Source of the DNA: CATOSP01 sp965216155
GTDB taxonomy: Bacteria > Chloroflexota > Dehalococcoidia > Lucifugimonadales > UBA3495
Length of the DNA: 64,000 nt
Assembly: GCA_965216155.1 (NCBI GenBank)
Contig: CBDCFD010000006.1
Span: 1,116,001 to 1,180,000 of the forward strand
Reading direction: 5' to 3'
In this document: positions 26,701 through 34,679 of the stretch, piece after piece
How positions within the stretch are numbered: the stretch's first letter is position 1
Layout: each line of letters begins with the position of its first letter
Notes under the pieces: model-generated
The model's database searches: none
What the model was told of the DNA's origin: nothing
The model's input: the letters and a program-made list of their open reading frames with translations, nothing else
Position numbers and translations under genes: made by a program

Positions 26701-26989
26701 CATCGAACACCCTCCACATACCCAATCGGCGGTCGATGGTCTCCGCGACCACTGCGAAAACGTATGCTGCCGTCTCACTGGCAACCGGCCGTTCCTTCAG
26801 GTCAAATAGGGTTTTCCTCAGGCTGGTATCGGAATGGCCGCTGAAATCGTAGCTCCGGACACGCTCCAGGAAGGTCTCAAGTCCCAGGCCGGACGGCTCC
26901 CTGCCACACGCACGACTGCTTTCCCTGCTGCGGGTCACGCTTAGCAGGCCGTTGAGAACAGTCCCCGTCACGCTACCGGTTCGAAGCAA
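23774..26989 (-). CDS. divergent SecA-type ATPase (SecA paralogue)
   Basis: A 1071-residue SecA homologue. It has Walker A (MNAGEGKTVAA, about residue 176), LVTANDYLAARDAE, the DEVD box (IIDEVDHALIDEAFTPMIISG, about 280), VYGTMREFGFDYLRDNL, NMAGRGTDILL (about 656) and QFNGRSGRQGEFGETVSFLSLEDRLL (about 766). It differs from housekeeping SecA by an N-terminal extension of about 150 residues, inserted segments in the preprotein-crosslinking region, and no C-terminal zinc-binding tail. It likely drives export of specific proteins, in the manner of SecA2. It sits inside a six-gene operon with a transglutaminase-like gene and a polyamine-type decarboxylase. Confidence 0.85.
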   Translation of the reverse strand: MLRTGSVTGTVLNGLLSVTRSRESSRACGREPSGLGLETFLERVRSYDFSGHSDTSLRKTLFDLKERPVASETAAYVFAVVAETIDRRLGMWRVFDGPFTRFNGPPYIGLDQSAVSDALSRVSEERKYRRLSEIHLPAAFYSAIRRHGSDTGLRFQVTDEQLLAGLHMFHGRVVQMNAGEGKTVAAAFPAVLHALLGRLVHLVTANDYLAARDAELLLPVYESLGISSGAVFGQMEDAERRYAYRNQIVYGTMREFGFDYLRDNLKVNPDDRVQGNLQAAIIDEVDHALIDEAFTPMIISGNPIEVARPVGKVKGAVSALIDAQHIRAKSLAERASGQDVREGVRLELMARLMLAQPEDSTLQDLLAVAPSRARRVRALAGDDHSGLTIGLLYAVDPDLRFVTLTEEGWEFLEKQLGRIYDRWRSAEYSAPPDVGDRMPIAERRKRAVNLSRRVARQYALGNYVYQMLRAFLLLKRGVDYVVDDDAIVLIDRHTGRPKTDSVYQFSLHSALEAKEGVTLRQEFDTLGQISVAGFIALYDHVSGMTGTAAVSAGEFDQKYGLDVVVVPPSNAMMRVDLGPRVYLTGEEKLRALVDEVVRRHWAGQPVLVGTGTVRQSEELSRRLAERGIPHNLLNAVATHQEAQIVRDAGRFEAVTVATNMAGRGTDILLEPGLNARITRRYVGLIEELAARDAGDVVVSCRSPGQAQSLREELDLALSLDTACDGREVRVSLKGRHGAGVGEVKTEFSLGLCVIAAEMHDSTRVHLQFNGRSGRQGEFGETVSFLSLEDRLLNLRAGEILRLSRRLGVDAIGREYFSGDAVANLVAGLRRDSEREGEAQRGLMQDYFAVPDLQTRLFYRRRQQVIGSSRIRDKCREIAFLQASGLVNRYLDRSTHDLYSRQFGRLAEEAALDYGVNCSDLYGCALDILPEEIGRILAGKLDESSACAGPGLFEETARLLYLQTSDGLWREHLTRLRDSMSNHILGARSHKSAVAAYVRYSSRAWDEFWEQVDSEFLVKLAAFPFSSPGLELERPTPASEQSVSEQVEMLLAELPRPAVPPAVLMEAAARSD

Positions 26990-27011
26990 GCAGTCCTCCG
27001 TAGTCGCGGTG

Positions 27012-28439
27012 TCACCCTCGAAGTTGGTCTGGCCCGTTCCGCAATTTCATCAAGACCAATCCGCACTCATGACCCTCGCCGCCGCACTCGTCTATTCGAG
27101 TCAACAAGTGCTCTTCCGCCTCCATTATCTTATCGCATACCGCGGGTTCCGCTGCCTGAAGGCCCCGGCCCAGCGGAGTGTCCAAGGTCCAGCCCGCGGT
27201 AACCGAACATTCGAGCCGCGCCCGCCGGGAGGCATCAAGGTATTCCTGCCTGTCCCGCCGAAACTGTTTCTCGCTCCCGTAGGGGATGGGCATCACATAA
27301 TAGTCTTCGGAAAGGAAAAGACCGAGCTCGTTGTCGAACACCTGCAGAAGGTCCGAGAAGGGCAACCAACCCTCCATGGCGAAGAAAAGATTCTCCGGAA
27401 TATCCTGCGGGACCCGGTGGTAGTAGAACTGTTCCGTGGACTCCACCATTTTAACCGGCACGGCCTGTTTGTCCTCGTAGCCCAGGACTCGCTCTACCGA
27501 ATCCCCTTCCAGAAACAGGAAAGGTATATTCCCGTTAGTCGCGTCGACCAACACCTGGACTCCGTCGACGTTATATAGCAGGGCGGTATGTTGCCAGAAG
27601 CGCATATAGCGCTTGGAGAACCGGAAATCGAAGCTGGTTAACAGTCCGCGAAGATGATCCACGGGCACCGGGCCAGCGGCGTCTTTGCCCGCGATGATGT
27701 ACTCAGACTCGAAGCCATAATGATCGGTGAGGAATTTGAGGGCCTGCACCTTCTCGGAGCAGATCGCACCTCCGCCCTCCATTATGTTGTCGACGGTCTC
27801 GTCGCCCGATTTATAGACCAGCTTTTTCCCAATGAACCGGGAGTAGTTCTCGAACTGGCTGTTCCAGACGGCCTTGGACAGGGTCTTGAGGAACTTTAGC
27901 CGGTGCTCACGGGAGCCGAGTTCCAATAGCTCACGCGTTGTCTTCGGACCGTGAGCCTCTTCCAAAACCCTTCCCACGTAACCCGCATACTTACCGGGGT
28001 CCCGCTCCCATTTTCGGGCGTGGAATCCGGTCCAGTTGCGGTCATAGAACACGTAAATGCGGTCGATGGTGATGTCGGTCAGGGCTATTTCCTGCCCCGC
28101 GGCGACTGTCTGACGAGAGATCGGAACGTCACCGGTCTCGATGACCGGGGCCCCTTCTCGCCCTTCATCTTTGAAAGCAACTCCAGTGAACATATCCTTG
28201 AGGAGGCCGGAGTCGGAGCTAGAGTAGACCAGGTCTTGAAGCGAGTAGAGGGAGTCAGCGGAGTGGCCGGTGATCCGGGATTCCCGGAGGAGTTGGTCAA
28301 TCTGAACGTGCTTGAGATATTTGTCCAGCAATCTGCCCAGGGTCAGTTCCTCATCCCCTGGAAGCATGCGCAGAGCAGCTTTCCGGTTGGCAACCGAGTC
28401 GGAAAGCTGGAGTATATGTCCTGACGGGCCGCTCATCAT
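27012..28439 (-). CDS. transglutaminase-like protein with Cys-His-Asp triad
   Basis: About 475 residues. A transglutaminase/papain-type core is visible: GGGAICSEKVQALKFLTDHYGF (Cys about 227), FWQHTALLYNVDGVQ (His about 284) and VLVDATNGN (Asp about 299), with the 15-residue His-Asp spacing typical of the fold. The start (MMSGPSGHI) follows the decarboxylase stop; the longer ORF would overlap it. The gap to the SecA-like gene is 22 bases. It may be a peptidase, a crosslinking enzyme or an amidase; transglutaminases can use amines as acceptors, and the preceding gene makes a polyamine-type product. Confidence 0.7.
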   Translation of the reverse strand: MMSGPSGHILQLSDSVANRKAALRMLPGDEELTLGRLLDKYLKHVQIDQLLRESRITGHSADSLYSLQDLVYSSSDSGLLKDMFTGVAFKDEGREGAPVIETGDVPISRQTVAAGQEIALTDITIDRIYVFYDRNWTGFHARKWERDPGKYAGYVGRVLEEAHGPKTTRELLELGSREHRLKFLKTLSKAVWNSQFENYSRFIGKKLVYKSGDETVDNIMEGGGAICSEKVQALKFLTDHYGFESEYIIAGKDAAGPVPVDHLRGLLTSFDFRFSKRYMRFWQHTALLYNVDGVQVLVDATNGNIPFLFLEGDSVERVLGYEDKQAVPVKMVESTEQFYYHRVPQDIPENLFFAMEGWLPFSDLLQVFDNELGLFLSEDYYVMPIPYGSEKQFRRDRQEYLDASRRARLECSVTAGWTLDTPLGRGLQAAEPAVCDKIMEAEEHLLTRIDECGGEGHECGLVLMKLRNGPDQLRG

Positions 28440-28461
28440 CACCCAGGTCGAAACGACCGGG

Positions 28462-29706
28462 TCACCTCGCCGCAGCAGGCGACAGTCCCCATCTGCCCGC
28501 GAACTCCTCAAAGCTGGGGCTGCTCTTCAAGACCAATTCTCCGGAGGTGTCAAGCGCGTACACTGAGGGGAGAGCGACGCCATTGAACATATGGGACTTT
28601 ACCAGCGTGTAGGAACCTGAGTTGGTAAACACCACTCTGTCGCCCACACGAATCTCTTGAGAGAACCGGTACTCGCCGAACAGATCACCCGCGAGGCAGG
28701 TGCAACCCGCCAGGATGTACTCGTAGGGCGCGGCGTCGTCGTGCCCGAGTACGTCCGGTGATAATTCGAACTCCAACACCTCCGGCATGTGGTTCACCGA
28801 AGTGTCCAGCACCGCCACCATACGGCCCCCGCTATCGAACGTGTCGAGCACAGTTGCGACTATGTAGCCCGCCTCGCGTATTAAGGCAGACCCCGGCTCG
28901 AAATAAACATCTGTGTCGTAGCGGGACTTCAGGTACGTCACAGAGTCGCGCAGCCCGTCGTAGCTTCTGCCATCCTCGAACAGGTACCCGCCGCCCAGGT
29001 TGATCCAAGCGACACCACGCAATATCCCAGATGCGCGGGCGTCAATCCTTTCCACTGTCGCATAGAGTTCGTCGAAGTCCGGGGAGTCACAATTGGAATG
29101 GAACAATATCCCTTGCAAACCCGCGAACCTGTCCGGGCTGTCACCGAACGCGGCCACCAGGTCGTCCAGGGGCACGCCAAGTTTGGAGTTGGGGCGGCAT
29201 GGGTCGTAGAGGTGGTAGTCGGCGAAGGAGACCTGCGGGTTCACACGAAGACCACAACTGACCAGTGCCTCCAGGCTTTGGCGGTACCTGTCCCAGTGGC
29301 TAAGGGAGTTGAAGGAAATGGCGTCGCACAAGCGGCCAATCTCGTCCACTTCCTGGGGTCTGAGACCGGGAGTAGTTATGTTAAGTGCAACCTGGCCGCC
29401 GACCGCCGCGCGAGTCAGCCTCGCCTCGAACAGGGAGCTTACCGCAAACCCGTCGACCCTTGGCGCCATGAGCCGGAGCGCATCCGCAAATGAGAAGGAC
29501 TTCACCGCGAAATGCAATTTCAGGCCAACCGACTCGCGAAAGCTGCCTGCACAGTCCAGCATCCGATGAATAGTCCGTTCGTCGTAGACGAACGCCGGTG
29601 TGCTAACCTCACTGGCCCATTCGGGGATGGGGCTGGCGGGAGCCGGCGTTGTGACACCGTTCAAGTCCGGTGGAGCTAATGACGATTGGTTCGGAGCGTT
29701 GCTCAT
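28462..29706 (-). CDS. carboxynorspermidine decarboxylase-like PLP enzyme (fold III)
   Basis: A 414-residue alanine-racemase-fold decarboxylase. LHFAVKSFSF gives the PLP Lys (K69). Also present are ISFNSLSHWDRY, LRVNPQVSF, PNSKLGVP, LFHSNCDSPDFDEL, WINLGGGYLF, YFEPGSALIREAGYIVATVLD and the late CTCLAGDLFGEY, the NspC-type motif set. NspC makes norspermidine or spermidine from carboxylated precursors. A Pro-rich N-terminal extension of about 30 residues is unusual. Second gene of the operon; the matching dehydrogenase (CANSDH) is not nearby. Confidence 0.8.
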   Translation of the reverse strand: MSNAPNQSSLAPPDLNGVTTPAPASPIPEWASEVSTPAFVYDERTIHRMLDCAGSFRESVGLKLHFAVKSFSFADALRLMAPRVDGFAVSSLFEARLTRAAVGGQVALNITTPGLRPQEVDEIGRLCDAISFNSLSHWDRYRQSLEALVSCGLRVNPQVSFADYHLYDPCRPNSKLGVPLDDLVAAFGDSPDRFAGLQGILFHSNCDSPDFDELYATVERIDARASGILRGVAWINLGGGYLFEDGRSYDGLRDSVTYLKSRYDTDVYFEPGSALIREAGYIVATVLDTFDSGGRMVAVLDTSVNHMPEVLEFELSPDVLGHDDAAPYEYILAGCTCLAGDLFGEYRFSQEIRVGDRVVFTNSGSYTLVKSHMFNGVALPSVYALDTSGELVLKSSPSFEEFAGRWGLSPAAAR

Positions 29707-29805
29707 AGAGAGACCTAGTGGGCTGTCCCAGCCAACAGACGTGAACAGGGACTGGCGGGAATAAAACTAATTGTAGCATAATCACTCTTCCAAATCGTGA
29801 AGAGC

Positions 29806-31167
29806 TCAATCAGCAGGCGAATCCGTCGTTCCGGCTTCCGGGGTCCCGGTTCCTGCCGGCGCCAGCGGGACCGGGACCAGCGGGCGCCGGACGGAAGCGG
29901 GAGCTATTCCCGCCTTCAGGGCAGCCATGATTCCAGCCGCCTCCCAGTAGTTGCCGACGCGGAAGAACTGGCCATGACGCCAGGGCAGCGCTTCCAGGTC
30001 GTTCTTCATCAGGTTAGAGTTCTCCTCGACGGCTATAACCGGGATACCCTGCTCCAACGCGGCCAGTGTGGGAAGCCCGATACAGCCATCTGGTATGACC
30101 AGGCAAGAAACGTCACTCACGGTCAGTACGTTCCGGTCTCGGATAGACTGGGCGCCGGTGATGATCTTCGGGCTTCGCTGGAGGCCCTTGAAAACCGACT
30201 GTAGGAAGGTCATGGATACGGCCTCCGCGGCCATCCGTGGGTCGACGATCCCCAGGTCCATATCCAGAACTTCCTGGGACTCAAGCATCGGCGAATGTGC
30301 GGACGGCACGTCATAAATGCTCGAGATCGCGTGGGTCAACATAGACTCCACACCACCCCACGGATTGATCATCTCCCCGCTGCTGCCAAAGTAGTCCCCG
30401 TGGAAATGGAACGGCATGGTAATGACCGAGGACAGGGCAACGGCGTCGTAGTCCCGCCTATAGGTGTCGAGGACACCGAACAGACCCTCCAGATTCTCCA
30501 CGCAGCCCGCCGCCCTGTCGGAACCCGTGTATTCGGAGCGCATCGCTAATCGGGGCTCCAGCTTGACCACTCGGGGACACGTCAGACCGTATGACGACCG
30601 GGCGGCGTTTACCGCGTTCAAGGCAAGCCCCGTGAACAGACCGTCGGGATGGGAGTCTATGATCGCGAGCACCCGATTCCCGCGCACCGGCTGCAACCCG
30701 GCAGTACCCATGAGCAACCGGCAGACGACACTACCCTCGACATATAGCGCGTTTGCGGGCATCTCGTTGATGTCCGAGGCATTTACCACGTTGGGGTGGG
30801 TGATCAAAGTGTCGCAGAGTTGGGCAAGTAGTTGGGCCACGGGCGTCGCGTCGCCCGCATGGCCACCGATAGCCGCGCCGATTCCCGTAGGCACCAGAAG
30901 AACGGCGTTGAACATGGTGGTGTTCTCGACATGGCGGCGTTTGAATTCAAAGACCAGGTCCCGCTGGAAGGGGAAAAGACCATCTCCACTATGGAACGTC
31001 GTGACCTCGCACCTGTACCCGGACTTACCGGACTCGGAGACCACGAGACGCAGGGGAGAATCGCCGGCGGGCAAAGACTCCAGGGTCTTACTGCACAGCC
31101 ATTCCAGGGGGCTTTCGCCTTTAGGCGTCCAGGGCAGGTGTATCTCTGATTCCGATAAGTATGCCAA
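29806..31167 (-). CDS. DUF3326-type protein
   Basis: A 453-residue protein. The diagnostic region is VLLVPTGIGAAIGGHAGDATPVAQLLAQLCDTLITHPNVVNASDINEMPANALYVEGSVVCRLL, typical of DUF3326, otherwise mostly cyanobacterial. VRGNRVLAIIDSHPDGL and GIPVIAVEENSNLM add later parts of the domain. A Pro/Ala/Thr-rich C-terminal tail follows. Function is unknown. First gene of the operon, 98 bases before the decarboxylase. Confidence 0.7.
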   Translation of the reverse strand: MAYLSESEIHLPWTPKGESPLEWLCSKTLESLPAGDSPLRLVVSESGKSGYRCEVTTFHSGDGLFPFQRDLVFEFKRRHVENTTMFNAVLLVPTGIGAAIGGHAGDATPVAQLLAQLCDTLITHPNVVNASDINEMPANALYVEGSVVCRLLMGTAGLQPVRGNRVLAIIDSHPDGLFTGLALNAVNAARSSYGLTCPRVVKLEPRLAMRSEYTGSDRAAGCVENLEGLFGVLDTYRRDYDAVALSSVITMPFHFHGDYFGSSGEMINPWGGVESMLTHAISSIYDVPSAHSPMLESQEVLDMDLGIVDPRMAAEAVSMTFLQSVFKGLQRSPKIITGAQSIRDRNVLTVSDVSCLVIPDGCIGLPTLAALEQGIPVIAVEENSNLMKNDLEALPWRHGQFFRVGNYWEAAGIMAALKAGIAPASVRRPLVPVPLAPAGTGTPEAGTTDSPAD

Positions 31168-31433
31168 GACGGTTGTTCCTTACGACCGGAGTGTGACAGG
31201 ACCGGGGTGCGAGGACGGCCTTACAAGGCCTTACAACCGAAATCAAGCTGCGTCCCGGGTCAGCACTACGCGACCGCGGCGTGTACGTCACGATAGTGTC
31301 TACCATCACGCTCCTGGATTCAAGCATGGCGCCGCTATTGGCCCAGGGTCTTGTATCCGTCGCTGGACAAGGGTCGAGGCTCAAGGTTACTATGCCTCCA
31401 GCTTGCCCCGGTAACCGATGCGAGGAGATGGTC

Positions 31434-32336
31434 ATGCCTATCGAGCAAGTCTCACCAGGTCTGGCGTCCATTGTCTCCGCTGACCAACCGCAGGCTTTGA
31501 TAGAAGAGTTGGCAACCGGCTTCGGAAACGAGAACGGCCCCGCCGAGGGCCCCCTTTGGTGGAAAGAAGGAGGGTACCTACTCTTCAGCGACATCGGGAA
31601 TAACCGCAGAATGAAATGGACGCCCGGTGAAGGAGCAACGCTCTTCCAGGAGCCGACCAACTTTGCCAACGGACTGACACGCGACATCCAGGGACGGTTG
31701 ATCGCCTGCGACCGGACCCCGCGCGTAGTCCGCCATGAACCCGACGGCAGCTTGACCGTGGTGGCCAACAGCTACCAGGGGAAGAGCCTGAACCGGCCCA
31801 ACGACGTGGTGGTCAAGTCCGATGGGAGCATCTACTTTACCGACCCTGGCGCTCCCGCTCCCGAATATCAGCTAAATTACGCCGGAGTGTACCGGGTAAG
31901 CGCCGACCTGGGCACGATTACCCTATTGGTCAGCGACTTCGTAACGCCCAACGGGCTGGCCTTCTCGCCAGACGAAAGCATCCTGTACATCAATGACTCG
32001 CGCCGGGGGCACATCCGCGCCTTTGACATGCAACCCAACGGCGCCCTCGCCCTGGCCACCGACCGCGTATTTGCCGACCTGCGAGGCGAGCGCCCCGGGG
32101 TGCCGGACGGCATGAAGGTCGACGTAGAAGGCAACGTCTACTGCGGCGGCTCCGGGGGCATTTGGGTCTTGGATTCGTCCGGTCAACACCTGGGGACCAT
32201 TGTCCACGGCGCCCCGGCCTCGACCAACATGGCCTGGGGCGGCGTCGACTGGAAAACCCTTTATTTCACAACCCGAAACGAACTGGGTAGCATCGACCTG
32301 AACATACCTGGGATACCTGTTCCCGTCGGTGGTTAG
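31434..32336 (+). CDS. SMP-30/gluconolactonase-like beta-propeller
   Basis: A 300-residue SMP-30/GNL family protein. The family motifs are AEGPLWWKEGGYLLFSDI, NRPNDVVVKSDGSIYFTDPG, TPNGLAFSPDESILYINDS and VPDGMKVDVEGNVYCGG; acidic and Asn residues in these bind the metal. It likely opens a sugar lactone. The start is MPIEQVSPG with GAGGAGA upstream; the 51-residue upstream extension of the longer ORF lacks such a signal. It diverges from the DUF3326 operon. Confidence 0.88.
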   Translation: MPIEQVSPGLASIVSADQPQALIEELATGFGNENGPAEGPLWWKEGGYLLFSDIGNNRRMKWTPGEGATLFQEPTNFANGLTRDIQGRLIACDRTPRVVRHEPDGSLTVVANSYQGKSLNRPNDVVVKSDGSIYFTDPGAPAPEYQLNYAGVYRVSADLGTITLLVSDFVTPNGLAFSPDESILYINDSRRGHIRAFDMQPNGALALATDRVFADLRGERPGVPDGMKVDVEGNVYCGGSGGIWVLDSSGQHLGTIVHGAPASTNMAWGGVDWKTLYFTTRNELGSIDLNIPGIPVPVGG

Positions 32337-32377
32337 CGACCAGTGGCCGTGGTTAGTGGTTACCGGCCACCGGCCAC

Positions 32378-33295
32378 TTATCCCAGCAATTCTTTCCGGA
32401 CGCTCTCCAGGCGGGCGCGTTGTTCCTCGCTGATTTCCGGGTAACCTTCGCCTTTCTCCCGGATCCCGCCTGTGAAGTTGGGGGCGCGTTTCTCCAGGAA
32501 CGCTGCCCGCCCCTCGTCCCCGTCCGTGGTCATTTGTGTCAGCAGGTAATTCATGAGCGTCTGGACTCGCCACGCCTCCGACACAGGTATCTCGCGGAAC
32601 CGGACGACGAATTCCTTCATCATGCGCACGGCTAGCGGCGGCATCTTTACAATATCGGCGGCGATCTCTTCCGCCCGCTCCATCAGGCGCTGGTGGGGCA
32701 CGGTCTCGTTGATTAGATTGATCCTCAGCGCCTCTTTGGCGTCGAAAGGCGCGTCCGTCAGCAGGATACGCATGGCGTCGGCGTAGGAGACCTGGCGGGT
32801 AAGGTAGGTTGCCCCTGGGCCGTGGCCGACCCATCCCTGGCTGAGCAATGCGAACTTGAACTGGGCGTGTTCCTCGCAGGCGATTCGGATGTCGGTGGAG
32901 GTGAGCATCAGGTAGAAGCCCGCCCCAGCGGCCCAGCCGTTGATGGCGGCGATCACCGGCTTCCATATCTGGGGGTAATGGTCGCCCAGACTGCCATCGA
33001 CGCCGAACTTGGACCCGTTGACGGTGCCGGAGGGGGGCCAGAATATGTTCTCTATCCGGACCCGCTCCCGCTCCTCGGGAGTAATACCCGCGGGAGTGCC
33101 CAGGTTGTGTCCGGCGCAGAAATACCGGTCGCCGACTCCGGTCAGGACCGTGGCGCGGATGTCGGAATCGTCCCAGACTTCTTTCCAGGCTTCGGAAATA
33201 GCGTCCGAAGTTTCCCGGTCCAGGATGTTGGCCTTTTCAGCGTTGTCAATGGTCACGTACGCAACGTGGCCCCGCTTTTCATACAAGACGCCCAT
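32378..33295 (-). CDS. enoyl-CoA hydratase/isomerase family protein
   Basis: A 305-residue crotonase. It has FCAGHNLGTP for the first oxyanion-hole segment and AAINGWAAGAGFYLMLTSTDIRIA for the second. Where a typical hydratase has the catalytic Glu pair, the loop reads FKFALLSQGWVGHGPGATYLTRQV, so the exact reaction is uncertain. The tail FLEKRAPNFTG is typical for the family. Single gene. Confidence 0.88.
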   Translation of the reverse strand: MGVLYEKRGHVAYVTIDNAEKANILDRETSDAISEAWKEVWDDSDIRATVLTGVGDRYFCAGHNLGTPAGITPEERERVRIENIFWPPSGTVNGSKFGVDGSLGDHYPQIWKPVIAAINGWAAGAGFYLMLTSTDIRIACEEHAQFKFALLSQGWVGHGPGATYLTRQVSYADAMRILLTDAPFDAKEALRINLINETVPHQRLMERAEEIAADIVKMPPLAVRMMKEFVVRFREIPVSEAWRVQTLMNYLLTQMTTDGDEGRAAFLEKRAPNFTGGIREKGEGYPEISEEQRARLESVRKELLG

Positions 33296-33488
33296 GCCGT
33301 TACCTCCGAAGGATTGCCGGGATAGGTGAAATCCACACCTACCTGGCGATTGCTCCCAAGATTATAACCCTGCAAGCATCCACTCGCTGAGGGAATTTGA
33401 CTACTGCATATGGAGGGCATAGACTTTTACCCTGAGGCCACGCGGACCGGTATCCATGCTCCAAAATCCTCCTTTAGGAGTGCAACGG

Positions 33489-33827
33489 ATGAGCATCTCA
33501 AGGCTGTACACGGGAGACGACGGTCAGTCCCACATCGAGGAAATGGACCTGGCTTCCCACCCGGAGTTGGGGGAGTTGCACAACGCCGAGGGCATAGTAT
33601 TCCGCGCTTCTGAGCCCGGCAGATTTAGCGACTGGCACAACGCGCCACGGCGCCAATACGTGATAACTCTAGCGGGCGCGGTCGAGATCGGACTAGGAGA
33701 CGGTACAACACACCGTTTCGGCCCCGGCCACGTCAATCTAGCCGAGGACCTGACAGGTAAGGGCCACACAACCAAGTCCGTGGGCGACGTGCCCCGCATC
33801 TCGGCAACAATACCTCTCTTGGACTAA
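33489..33827 (+). CDS. small cupin-fold protein
   Basis: A 112-residue protein with a cupin core: DWHNAPRRQYVITLAGAVEIGLGDGTTHRFGPGHVNLAEDLTGKGHTTK. One metal-binding His lies in the first motif and one in the second (GKGHTT). The start is MSISRLYTG, with TTAGGAG upstream; an 11-codon extension lacks a site. Substrate unknown. Confidence 0.75.
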   Translation: MSISRLYTGDDGQSHIEEMDLASHPELGELHNAEGIVFRASEPGRFSDWHNAPRRQYVITLAGAVEIGLGDGTTHRFGPGHVNLAEDLTGKGHTTKSVGDVPRISATIPLLD

Positions 33828-33942
33828 GCTTGGATGAGGGTCCAACACTAAGGGCTGTGCCGGTGGCTGCCCCACACGCCGGCCAAGGGCGCCGGGAGCG
33901 GCCATCGGGGTTTACTGCGCTCTCATGAGCCTCGGTTTATAA

Positions 33943-34677
33943 GTGAGCCAAGCAGCCGGTCCTCTGAGCGGTTGGCGGGTTCGAACGCTGATCGCCTTGG
34001 CCGCCGTAGCCATCTTAGTGGCTGCGGCCCTTTTCGGTTACCGCCTGTGGTACAACTCGGTCCACTTCGTTTCAACCAACAATGCCCATGTGACCACCGC
34101 GCTGGTACAGGCGGGGTCCATCAACGCCGGGCGTATCATCAGGATGAACGTCGACGTTGGTTTGCCCGTGTCTCAAGGCCAAGTCATAGCGGTCGTGGAC
34201 ATTCCAACGGTTATATCCAAGTCGGACACCACCGACACGTCCAAGCTGGGATTTCGTGACGTTCAGGACCAACTGGTAGACGTGGTTGCGCCCATCTCAG
34301 GAGTAGTCGCAGCCCGCTGGGCCAGGGTGGGAGACACCATCCCGGAAGGCCAATCGATCGTCACCCTGATGGACCCCAAGCAGGCGTGGATCACGGCCAA
34401 CATCGACGAGCGGGACATCGGCCGCGTTCGCTCCGGGCAATTTGTGGAAGTACATGTAGACTCCCTGGGCCAGACCCTCGCCGGACGCGTCGACACCGTG
34501 TCTCCGGTGACCGCCGCTACATTTAGCCTGCTTCCCTCCCGCAACACCTCCGGGAACTTCAACAAGGTGTCCCAACTGGTGCCGGTGAAAATTGTTCTGG
34601 AAGACAACTACGCGCCACTGATTCCCGGCTCCTCGGTGGAGGTGAAGATCCACGTTTCCGCACCGGGCGCAGGCTGA
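33943..34677 (+). CDS. EmrA/HlyD-type efflux adaptor lacking the long coiled coil
   Basis: 244 residues, GTG start. One transmembrane segment (about 15-37) is followed by a biotinyl-lipoyl half (VSTNNAHVTTALVQAGS), a direct join to the second half (VVAPISGVVAARWARVGDTI) and the EmrA signature FSLLPSRNTSGNFNKVSQLVPVKI. EmrA proteins are normally about 390 residues with a long hairpin between the lipoyl halves. Here only about 35 residues separate them, as expected if no outer membrane has to be spanned. It lies two bases before an EmrB-type pump pseudogene. Confidence 0.8.
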   Translation: MSQAAGPLSGWRVRTLIALAAVAILVAAALFGYRLWYNSVHFVSTNNAHVTTALVQAGSINAGRIIRMNVDVGLPVSQGQVIAVVDIPTVISKSDTTDTSKLGFRDVQDQLVDVVAPISGVVAARWARVGDTIPEGQSIVTLMDPKQAWITANIDERDIGRVRSGQFVEVHVDSLGQTLAGRVDTVSPVTAATFSLLPSRNTSGNFNKVSQLVPVKIVLEDNYAPLIPGSSVEVKIHVSAPGAG

Positions 34678-34679
34678 CC

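Noticed and set aside
23774..26989. Housekeeping SecA
   Set aside because: The changed N-terminus, missing zinc tail and operon context point to a paralogue; a main secA is expected elsewhere.
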